Source: Cycas panzhihuaensis
Taxonomy: Eukaryota > Cycadophyta
Assembly: GCA_023213395.1 (NCBI GenBank)
Contig: CM041465.1
Location: forward strand, 141,925,741-141,989,740
Direction of reading: 5' to 3'
DNA length: 64,000 bases
Part shown: in pieces, positions 1-9,651 of the stretch
Numbering within the stretch: the stretch's first letter is position 1
Layout: the number at the start of each line of letters is the position of its first letter
Notes under the pieces: generated by a model
What the model was told of the DNA's origin: nothing
The model's input: the letters and a program-made list of their open reading frames with translations, nothing else
The model's database searches: none
Position numbers and translations under genes: made by a program

Positions 1-1250
1 CATAATGTCGCCATACCACTCGTTGTAAATGAGTGGATGGGAAGGGACGTCTTGAATAGTCAAGATGGACTCATCAGGAAGCGAATCGTCAACAGGGATA
101 TCGAGTGAGTTAGGGATAGGGGCGTCTGCGAGCTACTCAACCACTACCATCCCTTTCTTTGATTTCCTGTTAATGATATGAAGATTGAACTCCTGAAGTA
201 GGATGGCCCAATGGCCAGCCCTACCTATCAGGTCTGAACGAGTAAGCAGATATCGCAAGGGATTAGACTGGATGATCACCTTGGTGGTGTTACTAAGCAA
301 GTAATGTCTAAACTTCTTGGTCACGTGGACCAAGGAGAGACATTCCTTCTTGGACAGAGAGTAGTTAAGTTCAGTATCCATAAGGATGCGGCTGATAAAG
401 TAGATGGCTCTCTCGACTCCTGAGCCAATATAGTGCGCAGGGACTCGTTAGTCGTCGAGGTATAAAGAAAGGGAGTGGGGAGTGGAAAGTTTTCCTTAGG
501 ACATGCGTTATTAATATCATAGAAATCAATACATATCTGGATGGTCCCGTTCTTTTTAGCAACGGGAACAATGTTCGATACCCATTTAGGGTAGTCAATA
601 GAAGTAATAAGTCCAGCATCCAAAAGATTCTTGACCTCCATCTTAACGGTGGCCGAGAGTTTAGGGTGGAGAGGACACTACTTCTTGTGCACGGGATGGG
701 CACCAGGAATGGTAGTAAGATTATGGGTGACAATGGAGGGGTCAATTCCCTTCATGTCAAAATAATCCCACGCGAAGACATCCCAGAACTCTTAGAACAA
801 AAGGGAATATTCCCTTACCTCATCAGGAGAGCATTTCGCCCCCACCTTAATGACCTTTCCAGGAGCTAAGACTATGTCCTGGGTCATCCCCATGCACATG
901 GCATTCCCTTCCTTGAAATAGAGAGGGGAAAGGTCAACAAGAAGAGATGGAATAGGGGATGGGATTGGGTTAGCGAGTGTGGACCCGATCGCCAGAATCT
1001 TCTAATGGCCAAGCCTATGACGACCAGAAGGAAAGTTGGGCACGGAGCCCGCTAAGTTCTCAAGCAAGGCTTCATCATCTTCAAAGTAATCCACCCCATG
1101 GATGACCTTACTTCGAATAGATTAAGTGCTGGAGGAAATGAGGACAATGGGATTGTGATGGTTGTCAGGCTATCTAACCTCCTCAGAAGACTCTAAGAGA
1201 GAGTCAAGAAGGGGCCCTTCGGAAGAGGCAAAAGGAAGTTCCTTGAAACC
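1..1250 (-). pseudogene. pol: T1 pol remnant: reverse transcriptase and RNase H
   Basis: RNase H and reverse transcriptase remnant of gypsy element T1. About 130-440 reads as the C-terminal part of the RT-linked RNase H, with KFRHYLL, the NPLRYLL stretch and GRAGHWAILLQEF. About 480-1000 reads as the N-terminal RT region: DAGLITSIDYPKWVSNIVPV, KNGTIQICIDF and NACPKENFPLP. The RT palm and thumb between them are missing: compared with T2 (14092-14765) about 674 bases are gone, so the catalytic Asp motifs and the RT/RNase H connection are absent. The portion beyond 1000 is the acidic segment preceding RT. Homology is clear from motif order and from the parallel, longer copy in T2. Confidence 0.8.
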
Positions 1251-1694
1251 ATCACCTGTGGAGGGTGATGGAGAGGAAGGATCAATGAGCTATGGATCAA
1301 TGCGTGCAATGACATGAGACACAATGGGGTGACTAGTCTCACCAACGAGAGGGGTTCTAGGTTGGGACCTAGAACAAGAAGAGTGCATCCTACTAGTGTG
1401 GAGGAAAGAAATGGGGTGAGGAAAGCCCTCATCTTCGTCATGGGACTCATCGTCGCTAAACGAGATGAGGTACCCATAGCTCCCAACACTGATAGGAGCG
1501 AAATGCATGAGACTAGAGGAAGAAGATGTAGGATCTTCTTCAATATGGGATGGATCAGGTATGCCAATGGAGCAAGCCGAAGCGTGAGTAGAAGGGCCTT
1601 GGCTCGCTTGGTTAATCAAACGAGTTTGCTTAATAGGTTGGCGTTCACGGGAAACAACCCTCATCCGTCCATCGTGGATGAATTTAAGTTGGCC
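1251..1694 (-). pseudogene. T1 spacer between protease and RT
   Basis: This stretch is open over much of its length on the minus strand (1290-1664) and encodes a Ser/Pro/Asp-rich, low-complexity peptide with an acidic FSDDESHDEDEGF run. It lies between the protease and RT of T1, where gypsy polyproteins usually carry a poorly conserved linker. No catalytic motif is visible. The plus-strand frame over 1314-1838 is also open but has no recognisable domain and is taken as a shadow. Confidence 0.5.
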
Positions 1695-2435
1695 CTAGTG
1701 GGTCGAATACACAGCTCCCATCTGATCGAACCATGGTCGACCCAAGAGAAGATTGTAGTCGACATCAACGTCAAGGACTACAATGTCAGTGAGGATAGTC
1801 TTACCCTCGAGAGTGTGCGGGATCGAAACAGATCCTAATGGAGTCTTTTCACTACCGTCATAGCCTTGGCATCGCCATGGAACAGGTTCTAAGGTAGAAA
1901 TGCCAAGCTCTTGCATAACGTGCAAGGGCATGGCATTCACGGAAGAATCGTTGTCGACAACAGTCCTTTGCAGAGTACAGTCGGGTGTGTCAATAGTGAT
2001 GGTGAATGGGAAGTTCTATTGGCGTTCCTTTTTACATGCATGGGGAAAGTCTTTAGGGTCAAAGGAAATGGTGGGCTCATGGCTTTGGGTAATACCTAAA
2101 GCGTGAATGGGCGCGTTATTCGATCCTAAAGCTTCCAAAAGGAGAGTCCGTTGTTCGAGATAACTCCTCAAAACATCCATCAAGGATATTCCCACAGCGA
2201 CAGTATGGAGCTCGTCAATGATAGAGAAAGGCTTCCCCTTCACAGTAGGTTGGGTAAGTGCCCTTTGAAAATCATAATGACCAGGACGTACTGGAATGGC
2301 CTTAGGAAATAGCGACACTTCTGGAGGGGAGTTTTTCGGAAAAGGATTAGAGTGTAGGACAGAAGAAGAAGCATCAGCTACCTCTTTAGCGGCTTGAGAC
2401 CGAGTAAGGGCATATAGGGGAGTAGCCTCAAGCAT
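1695..2435 (-). pseudogene. T1 retroviral-type aspartic protease and gag-protease spacer
   Basis: Aspartic protease that would cut the Gag-Pol polyprotein. On the minus strand the order is a 140-residue spacer (2016-2435), then the protease: FPFTITIDTPDCTLQ, a flap-side strand, the active-site region VVDNDSSVNAMPLHVMQEL, and the C-terminal ILTDIVVLDVDVDYNLLLGR ending in PWFDQMGA. The ILG/LLGRPW ending is typical of plant gypsy proteases. The usual D-[TS]-G triad is altered to D-N-D, so the enzyme would probably be inactive as read. It lies between gag and RT as in other Ty3/gypsy elements. A stop separates the two open segments. Confidence 0.72.
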
Positions 2436-2439
2436 TTGG

Positions 2440-4740
2440 GTTACCTTCTTTCCCTTGTTCCGGGACTACAAAGGTGAAGGAATACGTCAGTGAGGGGAAT
2501 ACGAAGAAGAAGACGAATCCTGAGCGCCGTTCCCTTTATCGTGGGAAGGACGGGAATTCAGTGATTTTCTTCGGTTCTGGTTATTTTTGGGCTGAGTATT
2601 ACGATCATGTTCCTCATGTTTGAGGAATGGATCCTTGTAGACCGGTTGGTCTAGATTGGGCCTTGAGGCCCATTTAGGGGATGAGTCACGTTGAGGGGTA
2701 TCCCTGGGATGCTGGGCCCTACAACGTGAGTCATCATGGAAACACTCCCCATGAATGGAACACCACTTCTTCTCAAGTGAGGGATCAGGTTTCCTCGCTT
2801 GAGAGGACTGGGCGTTACCATTCCTAGGGAGGGAATCTTGAGTAGCTTGTTGTATTTGTTTGTTAGAAGTGGGTGATGAAGGAGCTTGGAATTTAAGTTC
2901 CTTCATCGTACGTTCAAATGAACGTATAGCGGATGTAAGCATATCTAGGGTCTTCTCAGTCGGATGAGAAGAGGACCTAGTGGATTGTTGTGGTTTGGTC
3001 TCCTTAGTTGGAGGTGGTCCCTCACGTCATTGCGAGGGCTTGAGAGGCTTCTTGAGTCCAACCTGGATCTCAATAGCCTCAAGTGCTAAGCACTTTATGA
3101 TAACGGAGTCACATGTAGTCGCCCCTATCTTAAGGACTTCTACATGGACTTCAGCGCGAAGTGCATTAACTAAGAGATCCCTCTTCAATTCCTCGGGAAA
3201 AGTAGCCTTAGTGGAATGAAGAAGGTCATGAAATCACAGCATGAAGTCACAATTCATCTCATCGTGACCTTGTTTGAGAGAAAGAAGAGATTTCATTCCA
3301 CTTTTGAATGGGCGAGCAACATTAAAATAATTGATGAACTCATTCACAAGTTGTTGGAACAAGAAAATGGAATGGGAAGGCAGGTGATAAAACCACTTAA
3401 GGGCATCGCCTTATAAGGATCATGGAAAACGTTTCATTAGAATGTGGTCATAGGTCCAGTAATCAATGCATTCCATAGAGAAACTATAGATATACTCCGC
3501 TGGGTATTGTGATGAAGTTCCATCAAACTTAGGAACTTCGAGAGGATGAGGCAGCAAATTGGTTCTCAACGCCTCAATAGATAATGGTGTCCATCTATAA
3601 TCCATGAAGGGACGTGCCTTTGTCTGAACCGTAGGATCGACAAATGATGTAGGAGGTAACGCGCAAGGAATGGATGGGGGTGGTAAACCCATCCCTCCTT
3701 GAGGAAGCACCCCATGCTGGAAAGGGGCTTGAGGATAAATGCCTTGAAGGGAAGCTGTGTTCCCTTGTAAAGGCACAGCGTAAGGAGCTACGCTGGATGG
3801 TGGAAAAGAAGGGTGTGGAACCAAGTTTTGTCCATATGGGCCACCCGTGGGTGGTGCAACCCCATATGGATGTAGTAGATCCATCCCATAAGTTGGAATA
3901 TAATTCCCTTTACCCTACAACCAAGGTTGAAAAGTATAACCTGGGGGTATGTAAAGGGAAGGACCATTAGGTTGGTTTTAAGGATACGTGGGAGCGGATC
4001 CCACATGACTAGTGGTGGTAGTCTTAGTAGGACCTCTAGGCATACTAGGAAATGCATGTGCCGCGTTAGGAGGTGGCACATTAGCTTGACTCGAAAAAGG
4101 TATGCTAACCCCAAGCTGGGGGAGAGACACACCACGAGAGGGTCTGGAAGAGCTAAGACTATGATAAGGAATAGAAGGCGCAACGTGCATACCCAAAGTA
4201 GGTGTAGGAAATGAGTGGGACAAATGTGCAGGCACAAAAGGGTTACTCGTTGTGGGAGGTACAGATGCAGATGAAGAAGGTTAGACTGAAGCAGATGAAG
4301 AAGACACTCCACCACGTAAAGCATCTTCAAACCATCTGGGACGTGATTGAAGGTGAGCTGCTCAAAAGCACTCACTAAGGGCTTCAACCACGTCGGTAGG
4401 AGGGGTATCTACATGATCGTAGGAAGTAGATGGGACTTCATACGAAGTAGACCCCTCTGGATGCTCCTCATAAGAATCACCAACTAGATGGTGAATCTCG
4501 AGAGGAGATAGGCCCTCTACTGTATGAGTAGAAGGATGCATGTCAAGTGGGTGACGTTGGTCATGCGGGTAGTAAATAGGATTGTCACCCTCTTGGGTGG
4601 ATCCCGGAATAGATGCAGGGAACTGTTGAGTTCCCGAAGCAAATGCATGATAGGCCTAATCAGAAGGGTATCCTTCCATTGTCGAATTGGAATCCGATGA
4701 TGAAAGAAGATGATACGTAGGATCTTCTAACAATGGAGGT
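2440..4740 (-). pseudogene. gag: T1 gag polyprotein remnant
   Basis: Gag capsid/nucleocapsid of gypsy T1. In order on the minus strand: a Pro/Ser/Gln-rich N-terminal region from about 4740 (a Met at 4679, MEGYPSD then a stop), more Pro-rich sequence (3890-4390), the capsid core at 2990-3884 with LEVPKFDGTSSQYPAEY, DHILMKRFP, GDALKWFYHLP, LVNEFINYFN and KSLLSLKQGHDEMNCDFML, then an RNA-binding tail at 2487-2942. The tail has one zinc-knuckle-like motif, WCSIHGECFHDDSRC (C-x2-H-x4-H-x4-C), the pattern seen in Tat-type gypsy Gag rather than canonical CCHC. Several in-frame stops break it. The motif order is typical of plant gypsy Gag, so identity is fairly sure; the true start is not. Confidence 0.75.
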
Positions 4741-4917
4741 AAACCACATAAATGACGTGAGAAGCGTCACATACAAAGCTTGCCAACACGTTAGGAGAAG
4801 GAAAAAGATACAAAGTGTGTGTTAGGGGCTGCCCAACAAAAGAGATGAAGTGGAGGAGACCACTAGAAGGTAATAGTACCAACAGGAAGGGATAGGAACT
4901 AGCTCCCTTACTAGCAA

Positions 4918-4936
4918 GTCCCCAGTGTGGTCGCCA
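4918..4936 (-). promoter_or_regulatory. T1 primer-binding site
   Basis: On the minus strand this reads TGGCGACCACACTGGGGAC. It matches the general TGGCGAC-N-CTGGGGAC layout of primer sites of Tat/Ogre-type gypsy elements, which use an elongator tRNA rather than initiator Met tRNA. It marks the inner edge of the 5' LTR, which would end in CA at 4938-4939 read on the minus strand. The exact tRNA match was not checked. Confidence 0.6.
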
Positions 4937-4937
4937 G

Positions 4938-7705
4938 TGGATGCGCGTCTACGAGATAGTCACCTAGCTCGATAGGAATGATGATGGTCGATGGTAGTAT
5001 CGAGGGTGTGGGTGAAAACCTACAAGTGAAGTAAGTAACATGCAAAGTGCCCCGTGCACCGGAGCGCAAGTTTGGGACTTGCAGATGATACGTAATTACC
5101 TTAGGGTGGTTCTCTATCCCAAAGAGAAAGAGGGAAAAAAGAAAGGGAGTCTGGATAAGCTCGAGAGGAAGATCCTCCCACCATTGGATGGCCGAAAGGG
5201 GAAGAGAGGAGTCCTCAAGGGTTTCCCTATGATGGAGGGAAACGAGCAGGGACAAAGTAGGCAATAGCCTACGATGAGACCGGGTTCCTCTTGGTTATTT
5301 GACCAAGTAAATAAGGCCAAGAGGGAGAGAGAGAAATGAGAACAAGACAACTAAACCAAAGTTTCCCCTAATGATCTGAAAAAGAAACAAGAAAGGAAAC
5401 GGGAATAGGTGTCACATATGCAATTAAACAATGCTAGGTGGGAATAAACTGAGTGGGCAAACTAGGCTTTACAAGCAAAGTAAAAAGAAAGGGTAAGTTT
5501 CCTATAGGTCCTCTTCCTATGAGGGTGAAATATGTGATATACAAATATACACACATAAATAAAAGATATTGTTTCTCCTTTCACTTTTATGTGCAACCTA
5601 CTTAACTAACATATAGATCCTAAATAAAAGTAAGAAAGGGAAAGCGAAGGGGGGATGCACATACCTGGAAGATATAGCGGCCGATAGAGGACCTGACCTA
5701 CGCATGACGTACGTCCTCCCGTCAATCCAAGGAGGTGTGACCAAGTCTTAACGTGTATGACAGGGGCTTCCTTACCTTCCCCTTTATGAAAAGGAAGCGA
5801 AAAGAAAAGAAACGAAAGTAAAGAAACAAAGCAGTAGACCTTACCTGGATCCAAACGCTTTATACCTTTGCGAAAGCACCACAACAACCTACACATGCAC
5901 AGATTTATCCCTTCCAAGAAGGGGCTACAAAAGATAAACTATATATATGCAAGTATATATATGATATTTGTGTTAAAGTGTTAGCAAAAATAGTTGCTGC
6001 AATAAGCTCTAAAACCCTCTCTCAAACAAGGACAAACATCAAGCAAAGATAGGGCAAGAGAAGCCTTAAGATGGCCAACCCTCCACTGGATTCTCCACAC
6101 GACTCTCAAGCATAACAAGGTAATGGTAAAGACAATTAAGAACAACCAAGAGATGCAAAGAAAAGGGTAACGAAGCGTTGGAGAAAAATGCAAGACATAG
6201 AGTTGCTATAGGCAGCAATCCAGTGCATAACCCTTGCCAATGATATCAAGGGGTACCCAACAACCTGGGGGACACTACGTGGGTCTAAACAAGAGGCGAG
6301 AGGCCTGGAATTAGCGCGACAAGAGGCTGCATACACTAATAATCTAGTGTAGGACTAGGGCTCAATCACTCCTAATAATCCCAAGAAGAGCATGGAGCAA
6401 GAGAAGAGAAGGTGGGAAGGGGTTACCCTTGGAGAGAAGGACTGAAAAGGGGGCTGCCCCACCTTACTCTCTTCACCCAACCTTATGACTCTTCTCTCAC
6501 TGCTCCCTTGAAGAAAACTAGGAGAGAGAAAGGTGGAGCTGGGAGACAACAAACCAAATATAATAGAAAACAACTTTGCAATGGTGAAACCTGAAGGAAA
6601 CAGGCAAATAAGACAAGAAATAGGTCCAAAATGGGGGTAACTTACCATAAATCCATAAGAGAAGGGTTTGGAAGACCTGTTGGGTGGATATATGGCAGAT
6701 CTGGGCCTGCTAATAGTGAGGAAGAGGACTCTTGTAAGGGTTTGCAGGAGAAATTCCAACGGGCAGCTGAAAGGGACACTTGCTAGGTGAGTTGGAGAAG
6801 AATCAACACCAAAATTGATTGATAAAACATGGAGATAGGCTTCCCACCATGCAAGCAAGGAGTTGGAGGCGAGTCCTAGCCTGGGGTTGCAGGAAACGCA
6901 GGCCTGCAAGTATGCATGTAGCAAAAAGAGCAGGAGAGCAGAAGTTGCAGTAGGAACTATTGTGTAAGAGAGCAAAAAATGATCTAAGAAGACCTCAAAA
7001 TGATGAGGGTTGGATACTTATACCCACCCCAACTCTAAGTGAGTGAATAGGGTGCGAATAGGGCTGACGTGGATGCAAGACCACGTTGCGATTCTGTGGG
7101 AAATGCGAGAATTGCCGTGTCAAATTTTAAAAAATAACTGACAATAGTCGCATCGTGGTACCGCGGTAAACTTCGTGATACCACTAAGTTTACAGTGGTG
7201 CAGGACCAGAAAGCCAGAATGGCAGAATTCTGGGTTCCAGGAGCTTTGGGAGGTGATGTGGCAGGCCTGGGAGGGGCTGGCCCTCCTATCTTGGTGGCTG
7301 AGACAGTCCAAAATGCACATGGACAGAGGCAAGCAAACATCAACGAGCAAAAGGTCCCAGAAATGAGGTGTTGGGAACTCAAGGTTGATGCATGAACGGG
7401 TCATACAGTCTAGCAGAAACTCGAGACGATATGGAGATAGTGCAGAGAGTCGTAAAGTGCCACGGGGATGCCTACCTTGTGGAAAGGTAGATCTCGCTAG
7501 GTCGCCATAGGCTCACGATACAACAGGCATCATGAACAAGCAACAAATGCAAAGTAATCACACAAATGAAGCAAGCAGTCATGCAGAGAGGCAATACTTC
7601 TGTCAACCTTTCTGACAAAATAATATAAGTGAAAAGGGAGAAGCATACCTGAGCTTACCTGATCCGACCTGCCCGTATCCATTCCCAAGCTGTGAAACAT
7701 CGCCT
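4938..7705 (-). repeat. Long LTR shared by gypsy T1 and T2 (outer edge uncertain)
   Basis: The inner edge is set by the primer site just to the left. The outer edge is only a minimum: 7053-7705 is repeated at 15538-16187 (T2's other LTR fragment), so the LTR reaches at least about 7705. A TATA box at 7015-7022 splits it into U3 (7023 rightward) and a very long R-U5 of about 2 kb. The open frames inside (for example 6355-6975 and 5606-5917 minus) have no recognisable domain and are taken as chance. Because the order on the minus strand is T2 internal, this LTR, T1 internal, it may serve both as T2's 3' LTR and T1's 5' LTR. Confidence 0.55.
7015..7022 (-). promoter_or_regulatory. TATA box of the T1 LTR promoter
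   Basis: The minus strand reads GGGTGGGTATAAGTATCC, a clean TATA box in a G-rich setting, followed about 30 bases on by a CT-rich stretch suited to a transcription start. It lies where U3 meets R in the proposed LTR. The homologous T2 fragment (15538-16187) stops just short of this site and so lacks the promoter. Confidence 0.5.
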
Positions 7706-8109
7706 CGGGCGTGAGCCTCATCGCCGAAGCATGGTGCGATGACGAATGCTGGCAACACAACTGTCCATAGCACATGTGCATGTATATATATAAATCATAA
7801 TCATAACAGGAGTCAAGGGTGCCGACAAGTGTCATGGCAGAACACATGGATATGAGGATAGAGGTGGAGACAACATAGGGGCTGCCTATGTGCCACCTGG
7901 GAATCGACTGGAAGCTAGAACGATGAGGGGGTTGCCCCCATCATAAAAGTGCAAAGAGATGCATGATGATATCAGGTTGAAGAGATAAATGAGCAAACCT
8001 GGTAGTCACCATAGTTTAACCTTATTAGCGGCTAGCTTTGGAAGGTGCGAACAGATTATAAGATGGTGTATCCGACGGACTGAGACTTGGTTGACATAGT
8101 GACCAGGCA
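7706..8109. other. Unassigned stretch beside the LTR
   Basis: No gene is visible. It contains a dyad-like GGGGGTTGCCCCC at 7926-7938 and GGGGCTGCC at 7878-7886. It should contain the outer LTR edge and a polypurine tract if the LTR model is right, but neither could be fixed. Confidence 0.3.
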
Positions 8110-8585
8110 AGTCTCAGGGACGATCAGCAAGAAGAGGAAGGTGGTGCTCAAGGATGCGGCGAACAAGACTATCTGCCTCAGAGTTGAGGGCCCGAGGAAT
8201 GTGTCGGATGTCAATTGATTAGAAATTAGCTAGCAGGGATCTGGCAGTCGAAGTGAAGGCTCTCAAGTGAGGGCATCGCACCTAGTAAACCTGGGTGATA
8301 TGGGACACCACAACCTAGGAGTCGCAGAGAAGAACAATTGATCCATGATGGAAACAGAGTGTATCAGTGAGAGGCTCAATAACAACCATGTACTCAGCTT
8401 CGTTATTGGTAGCCTTAGGGAGGAAGATTCTGGAGCATAAGAAATCATGTCCAGAAGAGATGCGAAGAATCCATACAACAGCAGAAGGTCTAGGATTACT
8501 GTAGCTCCTGCCATCGGTAAAGATAAAGAGAGATATAGGTGATGACAGAAAATATCTCGGTAGAGGAAGTATGTAGTAATACAAG
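8110..8585 (-). pseudogene. Second, archaeal-like RNase H (RVT_3 type)
   Basis: An RNase H domain separate from the RT-linked one. On the minus strand, in one frame: FTDGRSYSNPRPSAVVWILR (first catalytic Asp, strand 1-2), PKATNNEAEYMVVIEPL (catalytic Glu helix), IVLLCDS followed by a stop and VVVSHITQVY (second Asp), and IDIRHIPRALNSEADSLVRR (final Asp and the conserved R-x2-N-x2-AD motif). This motif set is that of the RVT_3/archaeal-like RNase H found in plant Tat gypsy elements and LINEs. Four in-frame stops are present, each one C-to-T or G-to-A change from a sense codon. It stands alone, more than 3.7 kb downstream of the T2 integrase, on the same strand as pol. Confident on domain, less on which element owns it. 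Confidence 0.75.
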
Positions 8586-9060
8586 AGTCAGATCATAAAG
8601 AGACTTGTATGGCAAGTAATAAATGGCCGTAAAGGGTAGGAGGACCTAGCAATGAGGCTACCCAAGAACAAGAGCAAGCTATCCGGCCACTGACTCAGAG
8701 TGGGTAGAAAAGAGCACCTCGGGGTACCAAAGGTTACTTTGGAAAGCAAAGAATGACTCTGAATGGAAGGAGCATTCCCTTTGGAGACCCCGAGGGTAGG
8801 AACAGGCTGCAAAAATGAGTCCAAGATGGCGAAATGAGCCAAACGAGTATAAACTCGAGCATGCACGAGAGTGGCACATAAAACGAGATAAAAGGGCCCT
8901 GTGAAAAATGCATCGACAAGGTGCCATAAATGCATGCACAAGAAAGAGCGAAATGAAGGCTACGGGAGCACAACGGGAGATAGGGCCAGAACGCAAAGGT
9001 GATTAAGGGCAAGACATGATCCAAAGGGCTGTCACGAGAGTGAAAATGGAAATAGTGCCC
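8586..9060. other. Stretch without identified gene
   Basis: Minus-strand frames here (8588-8941, 8679-8996, 8734-9105) are open and overlap but show no known motif; they may be upstream parts of the RNase H gene or chance. A plus-strand TATA box follows at 9075. Confidence 0.3.
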
Positions 9061-9074
9061 ATCCGGGTCCCCGC

Positions 9075-9084
9075 CTATATAAGG
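9075..9084 (+). promoter_or_regulatory. Plus-strand TATA box upstream of the antisense gene
   Basis: CTATATAAGG, preceded by a GC-rich GTCCCCGC, is a near-ideal plant TATA box on the plus strand. It lies about 570 bases upstream of the PMD-like open frame and points toward it, opposite to pol. It could drive the antisense gene; transcription is inferred only. Confidence 0.45.
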
Positions 9085-9439
9085 AAAATAAATGGAAAAA
9101 TGCATTCATTTTCACGCGCTCTCGAGTGAATCCAAAGTTATTTCCCTATGCAGCAGAGCGCTACCCAACTTTGGAGGCACGTAGAGGGTGATCAGACAAT
9201 TGGATCGGGGCCAGAGGACAGCGACTAGGACCATAGAATCGAGATGACGAGCGCCAAGCCAGATCCAGTGAGTGGATCCTTGAAAACCTAACCCATCTCA
9301 TATTTCAAAGTTCGTTGCTTTTAGAGTTTTTTATGTAGGTTTTTAGGCCCCATATGGGCAAGAAAAAGCCTCTCGGAGTCTGAATTGGAACTAGGAAGAG
9401 GCAGGACTGGGGCATTAGGCAGCCCTGGTCCTAGTGGGC

Positions 9440-9651
9440 CTGACTGCAGCCCACAAAAAGGATTTTTTTTTTTTGTTTTTGGCAGGGAAAGCCCCCCTTT
9501 TTGGAGGGGGGGTTCCGTTCGCACCGCGGCAAAGATCGCGGTGCTGCGATCTTTGTTGTGGGGCCCCGATTGCTGCGGGACATGGGCCAAACTCCACAAT
9601 ACTGCGAAGTTTGGCACAGTGCAAAGGTAGAACTATAGAAAAAGGGAGATA
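9440..9651 (+). other. Poly-T/CAG acceptor-like site and hairpin tract
   Basis: A T-run ending in GGCAG (to 9486) resembles a 3' splice acceptor. It is followed by a perfect 10-bp hairpin, CAAAGATCGC ... GCGATCTTTG, near 9531-9556, and a second pair CCAAACT ... AGTTTGG near 9588-9615. It may be the 5' untranslated region or an intron end of the PMD-like gene. The short open frames on both strands here have no domain. Confidence 0.35.

Larger units (their letters stand above)
1..7705 (-). mobile_element. Ty3/gypsy (Tat-like) element T1, 5' part
   Basis: This is the 5' part of a minus-strand gypsy element. Read right to left it holds a long LTR, a primer-binding site at 4918-4936, gag, protease, and an RT/RNase H block; the integrase would lie left of base 1. 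The element is assigned to Ty3/gypsy because protease precedes RT and because, in the sister copy T2, integrase follows RNase H. The Tat-like assignment rests on the TGGCGAC...TGGGGAC primer site, the long LTR and the extra genes nearby. It has many stops and one internal deletion in RT, so it cannot make its own proteins. T2 to the right is a second copy at roughly 90 percent identity where they overlap. Confidence 0.75.

Noticed and set aside
1314-1838. A 174-residue plus-strand open frame opposite T1 pol
   Set aside because: It is the complement of the protease and linker coding sequence and has no domain of its own.
6355-6975. A 206-residue minus-strand open frame in the T1 LTR
   Set aside because: No motif; composition is Ser/Leu/Phe-rich and it lies in the R-U5 part of the LTR just after the TATA box, so it is probably chance.
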